Below, one piece after another: positions 50,444 through 62,612 of a stretch of DNA of 64,000 nucleotides; position 1 is the first letter of the stretch, and the number at the start of each line of letters is the position of its first letter. The DNA is from Apostichopus japonicus. Taxonomy: Eukaryota > Echinodermata > Holothuroidea > Aspidochirotida > Stichopodidae. The notes under the pieces are model-generated. The model was not told the origin of the DNA. It made no database searches and worked only from the letters and a program-made list of their open reading frames with translations. Both the position numbers and the translations under genes were made by a program. Location: positions 1,112,001 to 1,176,000 of the forward strand of contig NC_092573.1 in the NCBI RefSeq assembly GCF_037975245.1, written 5' to 3'.

Positions 50444-50807
50444 CCTGGAAATAATACATTAAAAACTGTCGTTGTGGTGAAGAACTTTCAAATACTTGAA
50501 TTTGATTTACAGAACTCGCAGAGGGTCCATTTTGTCCGGATGTTCTGAGGTGATGGTATGGGTTTCTCCTTCATATTAAAGGTGAATGTCCCATAACCCT
50601 TCGATATATGAGCCCCCTCCCCCCCCCCCCAAGTTTGAACCCTCTTCCTGCGCCTATGATTTCGATCTTTAAACAAAATCTTGTCTTGCTTGTAGCTGAA
50701 CCAAACTCATTTTTTAGCGTCGTAAACAAAATAGATGGCGCTACAACAGATTATACGAAATTGGTAATTAAACAAAACAATCAGCTTCAGCAGGAACATT
50801 GGCCGCG
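50444..50807 (+). promoter_or_regulatory. Presumed ANAPC11 promoter and 5' leader
   Basis: These are the 364 bases between the right end of the hAT element (plus its target duplication) and the ANAPC11 ATG. They must hold the proximal promoter unless an upstream non-coding exon exists. There is no TATA box. A C-rich run sits at about 50610-50635, and a taGATGGCGCTac word near 50735-50748 resembles the ATGGCG core of YY1 sites, which are common in housekeeping promoters. The assignment is by position only. Confidence 0.3.
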
Positions 50808-50827
50808 ATGAAAGTAAACGTCAAAAG
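50808..50827 (+). CDS. ANAPC11: Anaphase-promoting complex subunit 11, exon 1 (start codon)
   Basis: This tiny first coding exon reads ATG AAA GTA AAC GTC AAA AG, encoding MKVNVK plus two bases of a Ser codon. It matches the conserved APC11 start (human MKVKIKCW, Drosophila MKVTIKSW). The context gccgcgATGA is acceptable. The expected end, after AG at 50827, is followed by TTAGTA and not by a GT donor. The nearest usable GT would extend the exon to 50830 (next bases GTACTT) and insert a Tyr before Trp. Exon identity rests on the seven matching codons and on its position about 2 kb upstream of exon 2. The precise exon end is uncertain. Confidence 0.72.
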
Positions 50828-52827
50828 TTAGTACTTAGACTCGATTTATTATGATGGCTTTTATGTTATTTTCATTCAGCAAATATTTTAGATTGCTTAA
50901 ACGTAAATCACAAATGTTAAATAAAGAACGACCTGACCTAGGCCTACATGGTACTTTTGGTAGTTGCCTATGAAGTTTAAAATTTTCGTTGGGGGTAGTT
51001 TCACGATGTTAAATTGTTTATGTCCAACTCCTGTTCCTACACAGTTACTTCACGTTATAGAATCACTTCGTAGGTATGCCTCTTCAATAACCATTTTAGT
51101 TAAGCCAATTCAATAAGCCTTTGAAATTCGATCCGAACAGGGCCCAGTTTTGCCACATACGGTAGTTTTCAGTAAGGCTTAGCCTAATATTACTTGTTAG
51201 GTCTTTACTTAGAACTTAGAATGTTACAGTGGCCCACCTGGTTCTGCTAAGTACATATCCTAATTTAGGACCTAAGCCTAAGCTGGTGGAAATTCATAAA
51301 GTCATAAATTATAGATGTACACATATGTTGTTAACACATTGTTAGAACTGCATAAGACTTTGGGAACATGGTCAGTTAACATGATAAAGAGAACAATTTG
51401 CCCATTCACAAAGTCTAAAGTGCACCATAGTGAACTCACAATGCTAGTAATGTTAGGCCTAAGGCTATAGTAGTCATGTGAATATGAGATTGCTTTTGCT
51501 GTTATAATGTGAATCACAAAGATGAAGAATAAATGTATTCTTGGTGCGATAATGACAGAAACAGCTTTGCTTCTTGAAGTTCTTGTTGTGGTTGCATACA
51601 GTACATGGATAGCAATTGCAACCCATTTCCAGTAATAAATTTTGCTCCAAAAAGGATGAAAATAACTTAAATAGCAATATTTGGAACGACATGTTTTCTT
51701 GGATAGGCTACTGCTCTTGCAAACTTTATCAAGTCTGCTAGAAGCATGTGATTTTGTGCAGCTCAGTGATTCTTGTTTTATAAAATGAAAGATAAAATCC
51801 TCAATTCTAGGGAGACTGAATACTTACACTTTAAATACTAGAGAATACAACCTTACTTGATATGATTGGAACATAAGTACCAAGGTATGTTAATTTCTCA
51901 GCCGACCACGGAATGATTTATGAATCGCAATGTATCCCTGTACATAATTTATCTGGCTATGTTAAATTTTTAAATAATTTCAGAAAAAGATACAGCTATT
52001 CAGTTTTAGAAACGATGAAACCTCACTAAATCAGTTCTTGTTATTTTTCCTCTTTTGCAATGCTTGATGTCCATCCTTTGGTCTTTTCAAGGGTAAGTGT
52101 TTGTAACTACAACATTTGCTAAGTTTTGAGCATGAGGGACCATTGACTTTCTGCTTGTAATGACAACATGAATGAGGGAAGTTCAAAGGAGTAGAAGGAG
52201 AGAATGTTCATTGGTTAGGTGTTTTGATAGAAAAATTACAATTTCGTGTTTATTAGCCTCATAAAGCTGTACTTTAGAACACCAAAATCTCACTAGAAAT
52301 GATAACATGTGGCATCTTCCAAGGTTTGCAAATGAAACAATTTGACATTACAGTAAATTTGTGAGAAAATAACCTTGCAGATATTTAAATGTAAGAACTC
52401 AATTATTTCTGTTCTTTGCAGTATGACACAATGTTAAAAATTCTGCCATACAGTAGATTTGCTGTTTAATTAAGGCACTAATCAGCTATGTATACATTTG
52501 GTGAGAGTAAAACTTCTCCGTTTTGATTTCTAATGGTAATGAATTACATGATTTAGTGTAAATAACAGGTTAACAGAAAAGCTCAGAGGTAAGTATATTT
52601 TCAACCCTTAAAAGGAGCACTAAATCTGAGCATCCTGGAGACACATTTCATATGTGCACAAGTTTCAAAGATAATTAATATTTGACAGTAAATATTGAAG
52701 TTGAAGCAGAAGAGTTTGGCACTATACTTGCACATGTAGGGTATTAACCTTGTGTTCCCTGTTTAATGTGATTACAATTACAAAAATTGACATTATGGTA
52801 TGTTTTTCTTTTCACAACCCTCATCAG
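50828..52827 (+). other. ANAPC11 intron 1 (about 2.0 kb)
   Basis: This is the intron between the start-codon exon and the RING exon. The right boundary is a strong acceptor. The left boundary is not canonical at the position that the protein alignment demands. I see no repeat or ORF of note inside. Confidence 0.7.
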
Positions 52828-52946
52828 TTGGACGGCTGTAGCAACTTGGAAATGGATAGCTAATGATGACAACTGCGGCATCTGTAGAATGGCTTTTGAT
52901 GGCTGTTGTCCTGATTGTAAAATGCCGGGAGATGACTGCCCAATTG
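52828..52946 (+). CDS. ANAPC11: Anaphase-promoting complex subunit 11, exon 2 (first half of RING-H2)
   Basis: This exon encodes (S)[17 protein letters not shown], then [22 protein letters not shown] and the first base of Val. It is nearly identical to human and fly APC11. APC11 is the catalytic RING subunit of the anaphase-promoting complex, a nuclear ubiquitin ligase that pairs with the cullin-like APC2 and recruits the E2s UBE2C and UBE2S to ubiquitinate cyclin B and securin. Visible zinc ligands are the CGIC pair, GCCPDC and the DDC cysteine. The acceptor (ttttcttttcacaaccctcatcag) and the donor (ATTG then GTAAGT) are both strong. The ORF runs upstream of the acceptor only by chance. Confidence 0.95.
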
Positions 52947-53751
52947 GTAAGTGGATTATTATAAATCTTTCTGTTAGTATTAATGAATGATTACATTTAG
53001 TTTAACAGTCCTCCCTCAACTCGCTCGACTTTCTTTCCCGTCTCCAGTTGAGGTGTAAGTGTGTGCTAAATGTTCTTGCACTGGTTTCCTGCTTGATAGT
53101 ACTTTTTTTTTTTTTTAATTCGATTATGTGAACTCTTCCCTGCCTCTTCTACCCTAATTTCCCAGCCCGAGTGTTGAATATTTAAACTAATATTGTCCCT
53201 AATACTAGGTATTTGTGATAATCTGCATATGATAGCTTACTTTGCTGACAGTGATTGAGGGTAAAGTCAAAACTGCAATACCAAAAGTTAATGAGGGCGG
53301 TATTGTAGAACTTAGCATGCATATACTCCGGATGTGTGACCTGATTAATTCGCTTTGGCTTGAGCTTTGAGTACAATGTCTGACGTGTTGGATGAATCTA
53401 ACCGTTATATAGTAATTACCAGCTTTTGCGATCTGCGTTATAGTCATTGTCGACATTGCAATCCGATGTCCCCCTCTCAATTTTGCAAGGTCGGTAAGAG
53501 TGACGCCAGTTTTCCCTTTTGGGAAACCAATGTAGTAGAATACTCATGTATGTATGAAATAAGATTATTTAAAGCTGATTAACATAAAAGATGAAGGTCA
53601 ATGGAGATGAAAGTTCAAAGTTTAGTGAGTGTATTACCTGAGCGTGTTCTGTCATTACTTTGTGAGTGATGAAGACATAGCAGCTGGCTTATCAACATTC
53701 TGGGATGAGATCTGCAACTCTCTGAATATCCTACTTGTTTGGTCTTTACAG
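52947..53751 (+). other. ANAPC11 intron 2 (805 bp)
   Basis: This is a phase-1 intron with GTAAGT and CAG boundaries. ORFs on both strands around 53180-53580 have no recognisable protein and are treated as chance. Confidence 0.85.
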
Positions 53752-53867
53752 TGTGGGGACAATGTTCGCATGTCTTCCACATGCACTGCATTCTCAAATG
53801 GTTGAACTCGCAGCCTATCCACCAACAGTGTCCAATGTGTAGACAGGAGTGGAAGTTCAAGGAGTGA
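53752..53867 (+). CDS. ANAPC11: Anaphase-promoting complex subunit 11, exon 3 (second half of RING-H2, stop)
   Basis: This exon completes the protein. The joined codon gives Val, followed by WGQCSHVFHMHCILKWLNSQ, PIHQQCPMCRQEWKFKE and TGA at 53865-53867. The ligands CxH..H.HC and CPMC are intact, and the WKFKE end equals the human C-terminus, so the ORF is complete at about 84 residues, the normal family length. One position differs from the usual CSHCFHMHC: Cys is replaced by Val (CSHVFHMHC). The acceptor is ttggtctttacag. Nine bases after the stop codon a CCAG-GTAAGA donor suggests that the 3'UTR may be spliced to an acceptor at 54164. Confidence 0.95.
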
Positions 53868-54800
53868 CAGTCCAGGTAAGACTTAAAAAAAGACCTAAAA
53901 CATGAGCAAAGAACTTCTGGTACATTTCCAGAGATTAATAAAAAGCAATTTGTGCTTCTCTGTTGTGACCCATATGAAAGACAATATGATGATATACTGA
54001 TTACAATTCATAATACATGAAATGTTATTTTCAACACCCCACAAGGAAATATGTAGCTATGATAACATGAGTATTGATTCATTTTGTGTGAAAATTTTGT
54101 TTTACTTATGAAAACTCATTTTGTTTGTTTTGTTAAGGGTACTATTTCTTCAGCTGTCTTCCAGGTCTTCCGAAGGGTTGACGAGGATCACCAGATCAGT
54201 CAGCCGTAGGCGTATATACTTTTTGGAATATGTGGATGGCAACAGATATTGGAAAGTGTAATGTTATCGTGGCAGTCAGTCTACCAGCAAGAGGGACAAA
54301 GAGAAAGAGATTTGATATCAAGGATAGAAACCATGGACTACAGATAGGAAATGCTACCAACCCACCATCCATACACCTGAAGAAAACAACAAGAAGAAGT
54401 CATTTATCTTGTATCTCATCACATAAATGGTCAAATATAACATTCAAATATGTCTAGCAGTTTTTGACACAGGAACCAGTAGTATTTTATAAGTGGCCAA
54501 ATTTAGAGCTTTGAAAACTGCTACACAAACTTTAAGCACTAACTTATTCCCAACGGAAAAGAAGGCATTGTTGGAGAGTCCGAAGGTAATGAACTTAACA
54601 ACATTCCTATTGATGAGTCTCCATGGTAACGTGTTTGACGTAGCAATGTACTATGTGGCAATGTTGTTGAGATGATAAAATAACATTATAAGGTCTTTTG
54701 TGATATATTGCCTTGATACCATATGCTGTTCGTTTAAGGTTCTGTTTCCAATCACAGTATGTCCATGGCATCCAAATAAACCTTAACCAAATACACCAAA
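53868..54800 (+). other. ANAPC11 3' untranslated region and candidate polyadenylation signals
   Basis: Two layouts are possible. Unspliced, an AATAAA at 53937-53942 lies only 70 nt after the stop. If the donor after 53875 (CCAG-GTAAGA) is used with the acceptor ending at 54164 (cagctgtcttccag), a last non-coding exon would start at 54165 and could end after the AATAAA at 54775-54780, with another close behind. The 54230-54457 ORF inside this stretch has no recognisable motif and is not proposed as a gene. Confidence 0.35.
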
Positions 54801-57034
54801 TAAACCTAAACTCTTGTAAATCTACAACCAGTGGGAACGTTAACGGTGAGGCACTACCAATATTTTTGTGATGTTGTTTATGAAAATATGCTGCACCACA
54901 TTGGCCCAATATGTTAGGCCTTAACCACTCTACCTCTGTTAGTATTGGTTACAGTAGAAGAATAGTGAGAGTACGACCATAACACTAACATCTCCAACTA
55001 AGATCCTTATGGAAGTCATAACAAAATGGGAAAACCACAATGGTGGACTGTACTAGGTTTGTCATATTCCAATAGTAATGATAATTAAGTGCAAATATTG
55101 ATACTGTATGCTGAGATTGTAGGATTGCTGCACCACAAGCTACACATAACATCCCTTTAGAAGTCAATACCATGGATTATGTTGGGCCAGTCATATGGTT
55201 CTAATACTACAGCACACTGGGCTTTATAGTTATTACACATGGGTACATAGATACAGATAGGTAAAGGGTCTGGTCTTGGTGGTGAATCCATCTATTGTTC
55301 CATTGAAATGTGATTTGATCAAGTCTAATCATGTGCAGAAAATATTTTTCTGGGTGCGTAGCTGTCATTACTGTGCAGCATGAAAATGATTAAGTCTATC
55401 AATGCAATGTTCAAGATATGTAAATATACTTGGTATTCTTTAAAATTGTTTACATTAAATATTCATACTGTAATTTGCATACCAGTTAAAGTCATGTGGT
55501 TCAGTTCAAAATCAATGTGTGCAGGAATATGAAGTATGTTCATGTTGTGCTGATACAGGAAGTTGCATCTTTCTCATTGATTTTATTATGATTATGTTGA
55601 TGTACTTGTATGTCAAAACAAAACTGAATCAAAGCAAGCATATTAAAAACTGATTTAAGAAGGATCAAAGATGGATTATATTTACCTTTATTCCAAATCA
55701 TTTTCTTTAACAAGTACAGTAAATAAAATTTCTTCACCATGTTAATTCCCACCCCCCTCCCCTCCCCATTTATCTCTTTTTGCAAACCTGTACACAATAT
55801 ACTTTCATGAAACTTGGTCACTTGCTGTACATCCAAAAAAGAAAATGTATGAAGGAAAATAATGGCACATGTTACCAAATTTACTTAAAACATGAAAGCT
55901 AATTTTTAGTTCCTCACTATAAGGAATATACATAAATCAGTTAAATTTGAAAAAACTAACAGAAAACTGTCCATTCCAGAGTCAGCCTCTTTTACAACTT
56001 GTAGATCACATTTCTGAGTGCCTACGACTGACAGACAGACAAAACTATGCTTAAACGTTTAAAGAACTCGTTTTCGCCGAGTTATTAGGATTTATGAAAC
56101 CATAAAATGAACATTAAGGTTCACAGAAGAGTCAATGTCATCATCAATTAAGCCTTAAAGGAGCATTTCAGAGTCATAGCAAATTATAAAGGTTAATAGC
56201 TTGAAAACTAGAACATCTACAGAAATGTTACCAGCTTTCAAATGTTTCTATTGATTTTAGACTATGACATAGCAAGACTCAAATTCTGCCTAAAGTCTTC
56301 CTTTTATACTTCAAAGTGTCATAAACTGTGCTATGTTTGAACTGATTGCAAAGATAAGGGAACATCACACCGGCATATCTTAAAACCATAATGCCTTTTA
56401 TGACCATCATTAAATGAGGATCAACTTATTATATCAAGCCTCTCCTGACAAGTGGTCATATATGTACTGTGAAAAATATGGTTATCCAATAACACTCTAT
56501 AAGCTCGACTGGACCTTTTCGTCTAAATCGTACACATCTATTTCATGACAACACAAATAGTCAGTTTATATCAAACGGATGACGGTCATCACTATTGCCC
56601 CTCAAATATGCTAGATGGTCTAATTATGGTCACTAATGCTTGGATTTCAACCAGGACTTTTAAGTCGCGCATGGAGCAATTTTTTGCCCTTTAATACTGA
56701 GACATATATATGTCGTAATTGAACCCTGAAAATACTATACGGAGGACCAGAGCCTCTAGTAAAGAAGTTTCGAAAACTGCTAGCAAACTTTTGAGTATGC
56801 TATCATTTGGGGCCAATACTCTTGATCTTTCAGAGCACTGATTTCATGATCGACAAAAGAATGATAAATAACCATTCAAGAGTACAGGTTCTATTTATAC
56901 AGCAAGCTACTGTCAAGTAAGAAACCACATGTTCTAAAACTAACAATTTGCTGCAGTAAGTACTCTCTTTACATTCCTTCATCGCTGTTTGAGGAGAAAA
57001 ATTCAATAACGGGCTGTGAAAGAAAAACATTTAC

Positions 57035-57113
57035 CATTTTTCATGATCACAGGTAGGTAAACATCCTCATGGTTTCTGTCAATGATAAAATCTGCACGCC
57101 AACTTTTGACGTT
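57035..57113 (-). other. Possible 79-nt exon of an unidentified gene
   Basis: On the minus strand it is bounded by ttgtttctctcaaaag and AATG-GTAAATG. In phase 0 it reads NVKSWRADFIIDRNHEDVYL followed by PVIMKN, which has a protein-like composition, and it ends in phase 1. I do not recognise the family. A possible next exon begins at the acceptor near 56903 but leads quickly to a stop. Confidence 0.22.
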
Positions 57114-58469
57114 CTTTTGAGAGAAACAAAATCTATTTTAAAGTTTACGTTTGCCTAGTACTAACATTCTTTACATGATTCAACTGACAAAATGTGCTTT
57201 TAGCATTGCCATTGAACATCAATTCTGCAGAATATGCCATTAAATTTAAGCTTGCTAAACAGTTTTGGGTAGAACTTTTTACAAGAGGTGCTAACTCCTC
57301 ACATTATTACACAGACAACAGATATTATTAAAGACCCGAGAAAACTTGAAGTTGTTAACTCACAGGATTACGAGTCCAGTGAACATGCAGGGAGTAAAAG
57401 TCCTGTGAAATCGAAAGGATTACAGATCCAGAAAACTCAAATGATTACAAATCCCGAGAACTCCATAGGATTACAAGCTCAAATATCCTCAGGATATTTG
57501 CATGTCTTGAGCAGGGTCAAATACAGTTATGACCCAACATGAGACCTGACACAGGTCTGAGGGTGGTGGGATGGGGGGCAGCAGAAGTCAGACCAATGTT
57601 TAATGGTGCTGCAATTCTCACTTGTGGCAGCACCACAGTTACATGTTTTTTCTGGGGGGGGGGGGAGCAATCATGGACCCTTGGTGACTTGGTAAAAAGC
57701 TCTCTGAACTTGGCAGTGAAAGGAATGCAAAAGGATTTAATACAATTGACTGGATATTTGGTCTTTTGTGGCATAAATATGAGGAACACTAGCTATCATG
57801 ATGGAAAGTATAATTGACCGCCTAATACATTACATATTAAACTACTCATATAAAAAAAAAATATGGAATCATCAAAATTAGACTACACAAACTTTGTAGA
57901 TATTCACATACAAACATCATTAACTTTTGCATCTTATCTTAATACATGGTTTCTGATCTATTAAAATTTACATAAAGTCCATCAGGTTGGTCCCAATAAC
58001 AGGAATTGTTTTTCTTATGATGGAATGGTATATAATACATCATGGTTCACCCAAACGCACTGAAGTGAAATATTAAGATGATCAACTTTATTCTACTGAG
58101 AATATGGACTGCACTTGACGGATAATTATATTCATATTTTTCTTTCAGTGTTTTTTGCTTTTATAACAAAACCTTTTTGCAGTTGGTCACAATTTTTTTC
58201 AAACCTTTGCAGTTTCACTCAAAAATATTAGAATGAAATTTTTTTTTTCTCCAAATGAATTGGTTCTGTTCCATTCAAAATAGTTTTGTCCTCCAAAGAC
58301 TATTTGCAAGGACCTTAGTCACATACAAAACTAAAATTGGAACTTTAAGTAAAATACTGCATTGTCAAGTTTCTGGAATATAAAGATATGCAAAAGATTT
58401 TTTTTTGTATGAAAAAAAATCAATTTCAAAAGGTGGCTTTAATGCATTAAATCTTGATTGATAACTTAC

Positions 58470-58526
58470 CCTCTGTTGTCTGCTGGGAAATGTTGAGCTA
58501 TCAAATTCAAATCTATTAGCGTTTTT
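58470..58526 (-). other. Possible 57-nt exon of an unidentified gene
   Basis: On the minus strand a moderate acceptor (tactttacttatattag) and a strong donor (CAGAGG then GTAAGTT) bound 57 nt. In phase 0 it reads KNANRFEFDSSTFPSRQQR. Another frame (KTLIDLNLIAQHFPADNRG) is also open. I recognise neither. It is phase-compatible with the 57035-57113 candidate. No further exon was found upstream. Confidence 0.2.
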
Positions 58527-61500
58527 CTAATATAAGTAAAGTATGAATATTTCATTGCATCTCCATATGAATAAATACACATTTGAAATGAAAGCACTGC
58601 CACTTGATTTTAAGAACTAAGTTTCCTCACAAACTACATAGAATATTTTTAATCTGTACTTTTGAGACGTGTGCTTTGTTTTGATCAGAATAGTACCAAA
58701 TTGCATTTAACATTTAACACACAAAGGAGCATAGTCTTAAAAAAAAAACTTATTTATTTTATGTTTGTTTGCATGATAATTATGAAATTTGTTCAACTGC
58801 TATAAAAACATGTATCAGTCTGAGTAAACGTCTCAGACTGAGATCAAGAAATATTTCTTTATTTTCCCCTCACCTCTATCACTTCTTGAGTATGCAATGT
58901 ACTAATGCAACAGGATAGTAAGGTCTTCAATCTTGATAAGTAACATTATGAAATTGATGTTAGGTCAAAAATAATCTCTTTCCAAGACAACCCAGTGAAT
59001 AATCCTGCATGATTCACTACTTTTTTAGTATGTATGGTGCCTCCAACCCAACAATTCCCCGTCCCCCTCTTTCCCTCACCCCCCTCTTCACCCGTCCCCC
59101 CTCTTTCCCCCATTCTCACTTTGTGCATGTACACTTTTCTACAGGCCATGAAATTGCAAATGTTACAAGTATCTGATAACACACCATATATGAAAACAAT
59201 CCCTGACTCTTCATACAAATATTGAAATATAAAATATTTAATCTTCCAATAGTTCTTCTTTTTTTTTTCTTCTAAATTATCAAAACTCAAAAGAAAGAGA
59301 GAGGAAAAAGAAAACCAGAAATTTCATAGATAGAAAGAAAAAAACTGCTAATTAACAACTTAGAATACATTTATATAGATATATATACAATGCATAGTCT
59401 ACATCTTGAAAAAAAAGAAGAAGAAAGCAAAACTGTTTCTACTACACATTCATACAAACTCCTTCAAAACAACAAAACGTGTCTTCCCATAAATAAACTC
59501 TATTAATGCCATCTCATTTAGCAAATAATTTGTACATACTGTTCTCAATTTCATTATTAAACTCATTTTTTTCCCCCGTCTCGTTGTTAACTTAATAATT
59601 CATTCATTTGTGCATTTTACTCTATCATTAACATGATGTTAGACATTTTTAAAATAAATAACAGACTATCACAAATCATCTACATCTATTACATTCTCCT
59701 TTTAATTTATAAGAATGTATTAATATCTCAACATTTATACTGACTTTTACAATACGGTCATCTAAATACTCTTAACTGTGGACACAGTTTGATGTGGACA
59801 GCCAGAGGCTTTTTTTGTAGGTAAGCAACTTTTGTGGGCATGTTGCAGTGGGATCTCTTTTCAAGCGGTTAGAAAAAACAAAACTTAAACTGCTGCAATA
59901 ACACTGCATCTACACTTCCTATACATGTTGGACAGTTTTTTAATCCACCCACCATCTTGTTCAAATCTATCAACTTTGAAGACTTTACTGAAGACTCATT
60001 TTTTCTATTCTGTATTTCAGTGTTGATGCTTTCCACTTTGTGATGCGCCATGGGCAGTTACTCATTTTCCTGCAGTCTGCCATATTATTATTATCTGTAA
60101 CGTCATTCTTTGTGTTGATCTGTATGTCTGAGTAGATGAGGTTAATAATGGAATGAACAGCACAAGGTTAACATGTCTGTAAGCTTGGCAATGTTAGGAC
60201 CAATTCAATACAATGATATAATCATTTTAACAATTTCAGGCTAACACAGTTCTTTTCAATTTTTTCCAGCAGTCTTGTCTTGGCTGACTTTCTGGAGAAT
60301 GAACATTTTTTTTTTAGTTTGTTATATTTTATACCATGCATGATGGACAAATTTCATATGGGGAGTCTAAGCACTTCAAAACTGACCAATGAAATGATTT
60401 CCGTATTAAGGTGTTGCAAAAATATAAGAAAGTTGCTGTGACAACATCTTGACAGTAAGCAAATGTTGGTGAGAATCATTTCTTTACCACACAGACCACA
60501 CAGGAGTGACATCTTAAGCTTGTACAAAAGCAGAAAACTTGCTTGGGTTTGTAATGAAGTAAAATAGCCTGCAACTACAGCATTAACTATGATCACTGAG
60601 TTATTACCAGTTGTGCTAACATGGCCAGCAGTGGTTCTCTATATACACATACAGTAAGGTCTCCCTGATGTGTTGGTGATCCTGCTCACCTTTACAAACA
60701 TGAAGATATAAAAATGATAAAGATGATAAAGACTATGTTAGCCTTAAAGTGCGGCTTTCAGTAAAACAGAACAATACATAATATAATATTTGTCGTTGTA
60801 GTTGCATAACCCAAAATTCCTGTTAATCAAATAAAAACATTTAAAAAAAAATGACATGAAAATGGTATCTGCAGAATATACAAATGAATATTTTTTTTTA
60901 CGAATAAATTGAGCATGCAATTATTGTTAGTCACAAGATGCATAATATGCTGAATAGTGAGGTCATACAAAACTTAAGTAACATACAGAAAAAATTTGAT
61001 TTAAGACTTGATTAAGCTGGTCATCAGATGAGATGCAGAAATATGACAAGAGCATCAATGATGCAGTATCTCAATACTGGAAGTTTAAATTTTGATTCCT
61101 AATTTCAAATCTTTGCTCTGTCTCTACAATTATCAATATCAATCATGGTACAACAAATATATAACTTGCATTTAAGCTACTTTGCCACGAATAGTCTCTG
61201 CAGGTTACACTTTATCCTGCTAGTGTTGCGGCTGTTGCCTTTAGCGCTCATTGCCTGTTTGTCGAAAGAACGACGTTGCAAGGTTTAGTAATGTCATAGA
61301 ATACCTAAGAACTTGTTTTTTATGTGGTATCCTTCATCTTGGGTCAGTCTCTGTTGGACTTTTTGGTCATATAGTTTGACGTCAATGACAACGGCCAAAT
61401 TAGAAGAGGCGAACAACTTGACCATATTCTTGACGCCCGCCTTGAGAGCTAGGCCTATCAACCTACTGTATGTTACTGTAGACTGTAGTGGCGACTACCA

Positions 61501-61775
61501 TCAAAACTGTGCATGTCCACTTCCAAGTATCAAAACAACCCACGTTTTTCCATCTCAATTTTTCTGACATGAAGATTTCATGGATTTATGACTTGGAAAA
61601 AATAATGTAACAGAAGATTACAAGTTTTTATTTGAAAGTGATGGGTGGCCTCCTCCTCCCCTCATAGCCACCTCAGTTCCTCTCCATTTTGTTATTTTAT
61701 TTTAATTCTTTGTACATTTGATGTCAAACATCACAGGTTCAAAAGAACGCTAAACATACTTCTTATAACCTTATA

Positions 61776-62414
61776 CAGGGGCGTAGCGAAGGTGTTTTTG
61801 TTGGGGGGGGGGTGTGGAGAATTTGATTTGCCGACGGATCTGGAAGTGGTGACTGAAATGGGGGAGGGGTCTAAGGGGAGGGGGTGTCCCCCTCCCCTTT
61901 GGCAATTTTTTAGATTTGAAACGTCCTTAGATGCAATCTGGTGCATATTTTAAGTCAAATTTGAATTGCCGACGGATCTGGAAGTGGTGACTGAAATGGG
62001 GGAGGGGTCTAAGGGGAGGGGGTGTCCCCCTCCCCTTTGGAAATTTTTTAGTTTTGAAACGTCCTTAGATGCAATCTGGTGCATATTTTAAGTCAAATTT
62101 GATTTGCCGACGGATCTGGAAGTGGTGACTGAAATGGGGGAGGGGTCTAAGGGTAGGGGGTCTACCCCTCCCCTTTGGAAAATTTTTAGTTTTGAAACGT
62201 CCTTAGATGCAATCTGGTGCATATTTTAAGTCAAATTTGGCACGGAAGAAGCTCCCGTTCTCCTTTTCTCTATTCAGCTTTCCTTCTTTCTTCCCCTTCC
62301 GCTCTCTTCACCTTTTCTCCTTTTGCCGACAGACCCAAAATTTGCCGACAGCGACCAAATTATTGGGGGGGGGGGTGTGACACCCCCCACACCCCCCCGC
62401 TCGCTACGCCCCTG
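61776..62414. mobile_element. hAT-like MITE copy A, 639 bp, with three 138-bp internal repeats
   Basis: The ends are CAGGGGCGTAGCGAAGG and CGCTACGCCCCTG, with the perfect 8-bp target duplication ACCTTATA (61768-61775 and 62415-62422). The interior has three tandem units with a 138-bp period, starting with CCGACGGATCTGG at 61831, 61969 and 62107. Each unit contains the near-palindrome of G-run and C-run GGGGAGGGGGTGTCCCCCTC. The matching position in the other copy of the host repeat (near 4400-4420) is empty, proving insertion. ORFs here are artefacts of the repeat. Confidence 0.92.
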
Positions 62415-62612
62415 ACCTTATACATCTTATATCCTTATAAATAAAACATAACCTTATACAATTTTTATAGTCTTATAAAAGTTGTGATGCTATGGCCGGC
62501 TCCTCTTTTATACGTACCCATCAAACAAACTTACCCTGGTCCTTCCTAGGAAAAGCTGTCTGAGAACACCAGTACAATGCTAATGTGGCTATCACTGAAA
62601 GCCTAATAATAG

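Larger units (their letters stand above)
54801..61045. other. Region without recognised gene
   Basis: AT-rich DNA with poly-T runs. A degenerate repeat of GGATTACAGATCC-like words lies at 57340-57500, and a poly-G run at 57655. The two minus-strand exon candidates listed separately are the only coding hints. Confidence 0.5.

Noticed and set aside
54230-54457. 75-residue ORF after ANAPC11
   Set aside because: It lies in the presumed 3'UTR, is rich in Arg/Lys/Ser without a motif and has no splice link.
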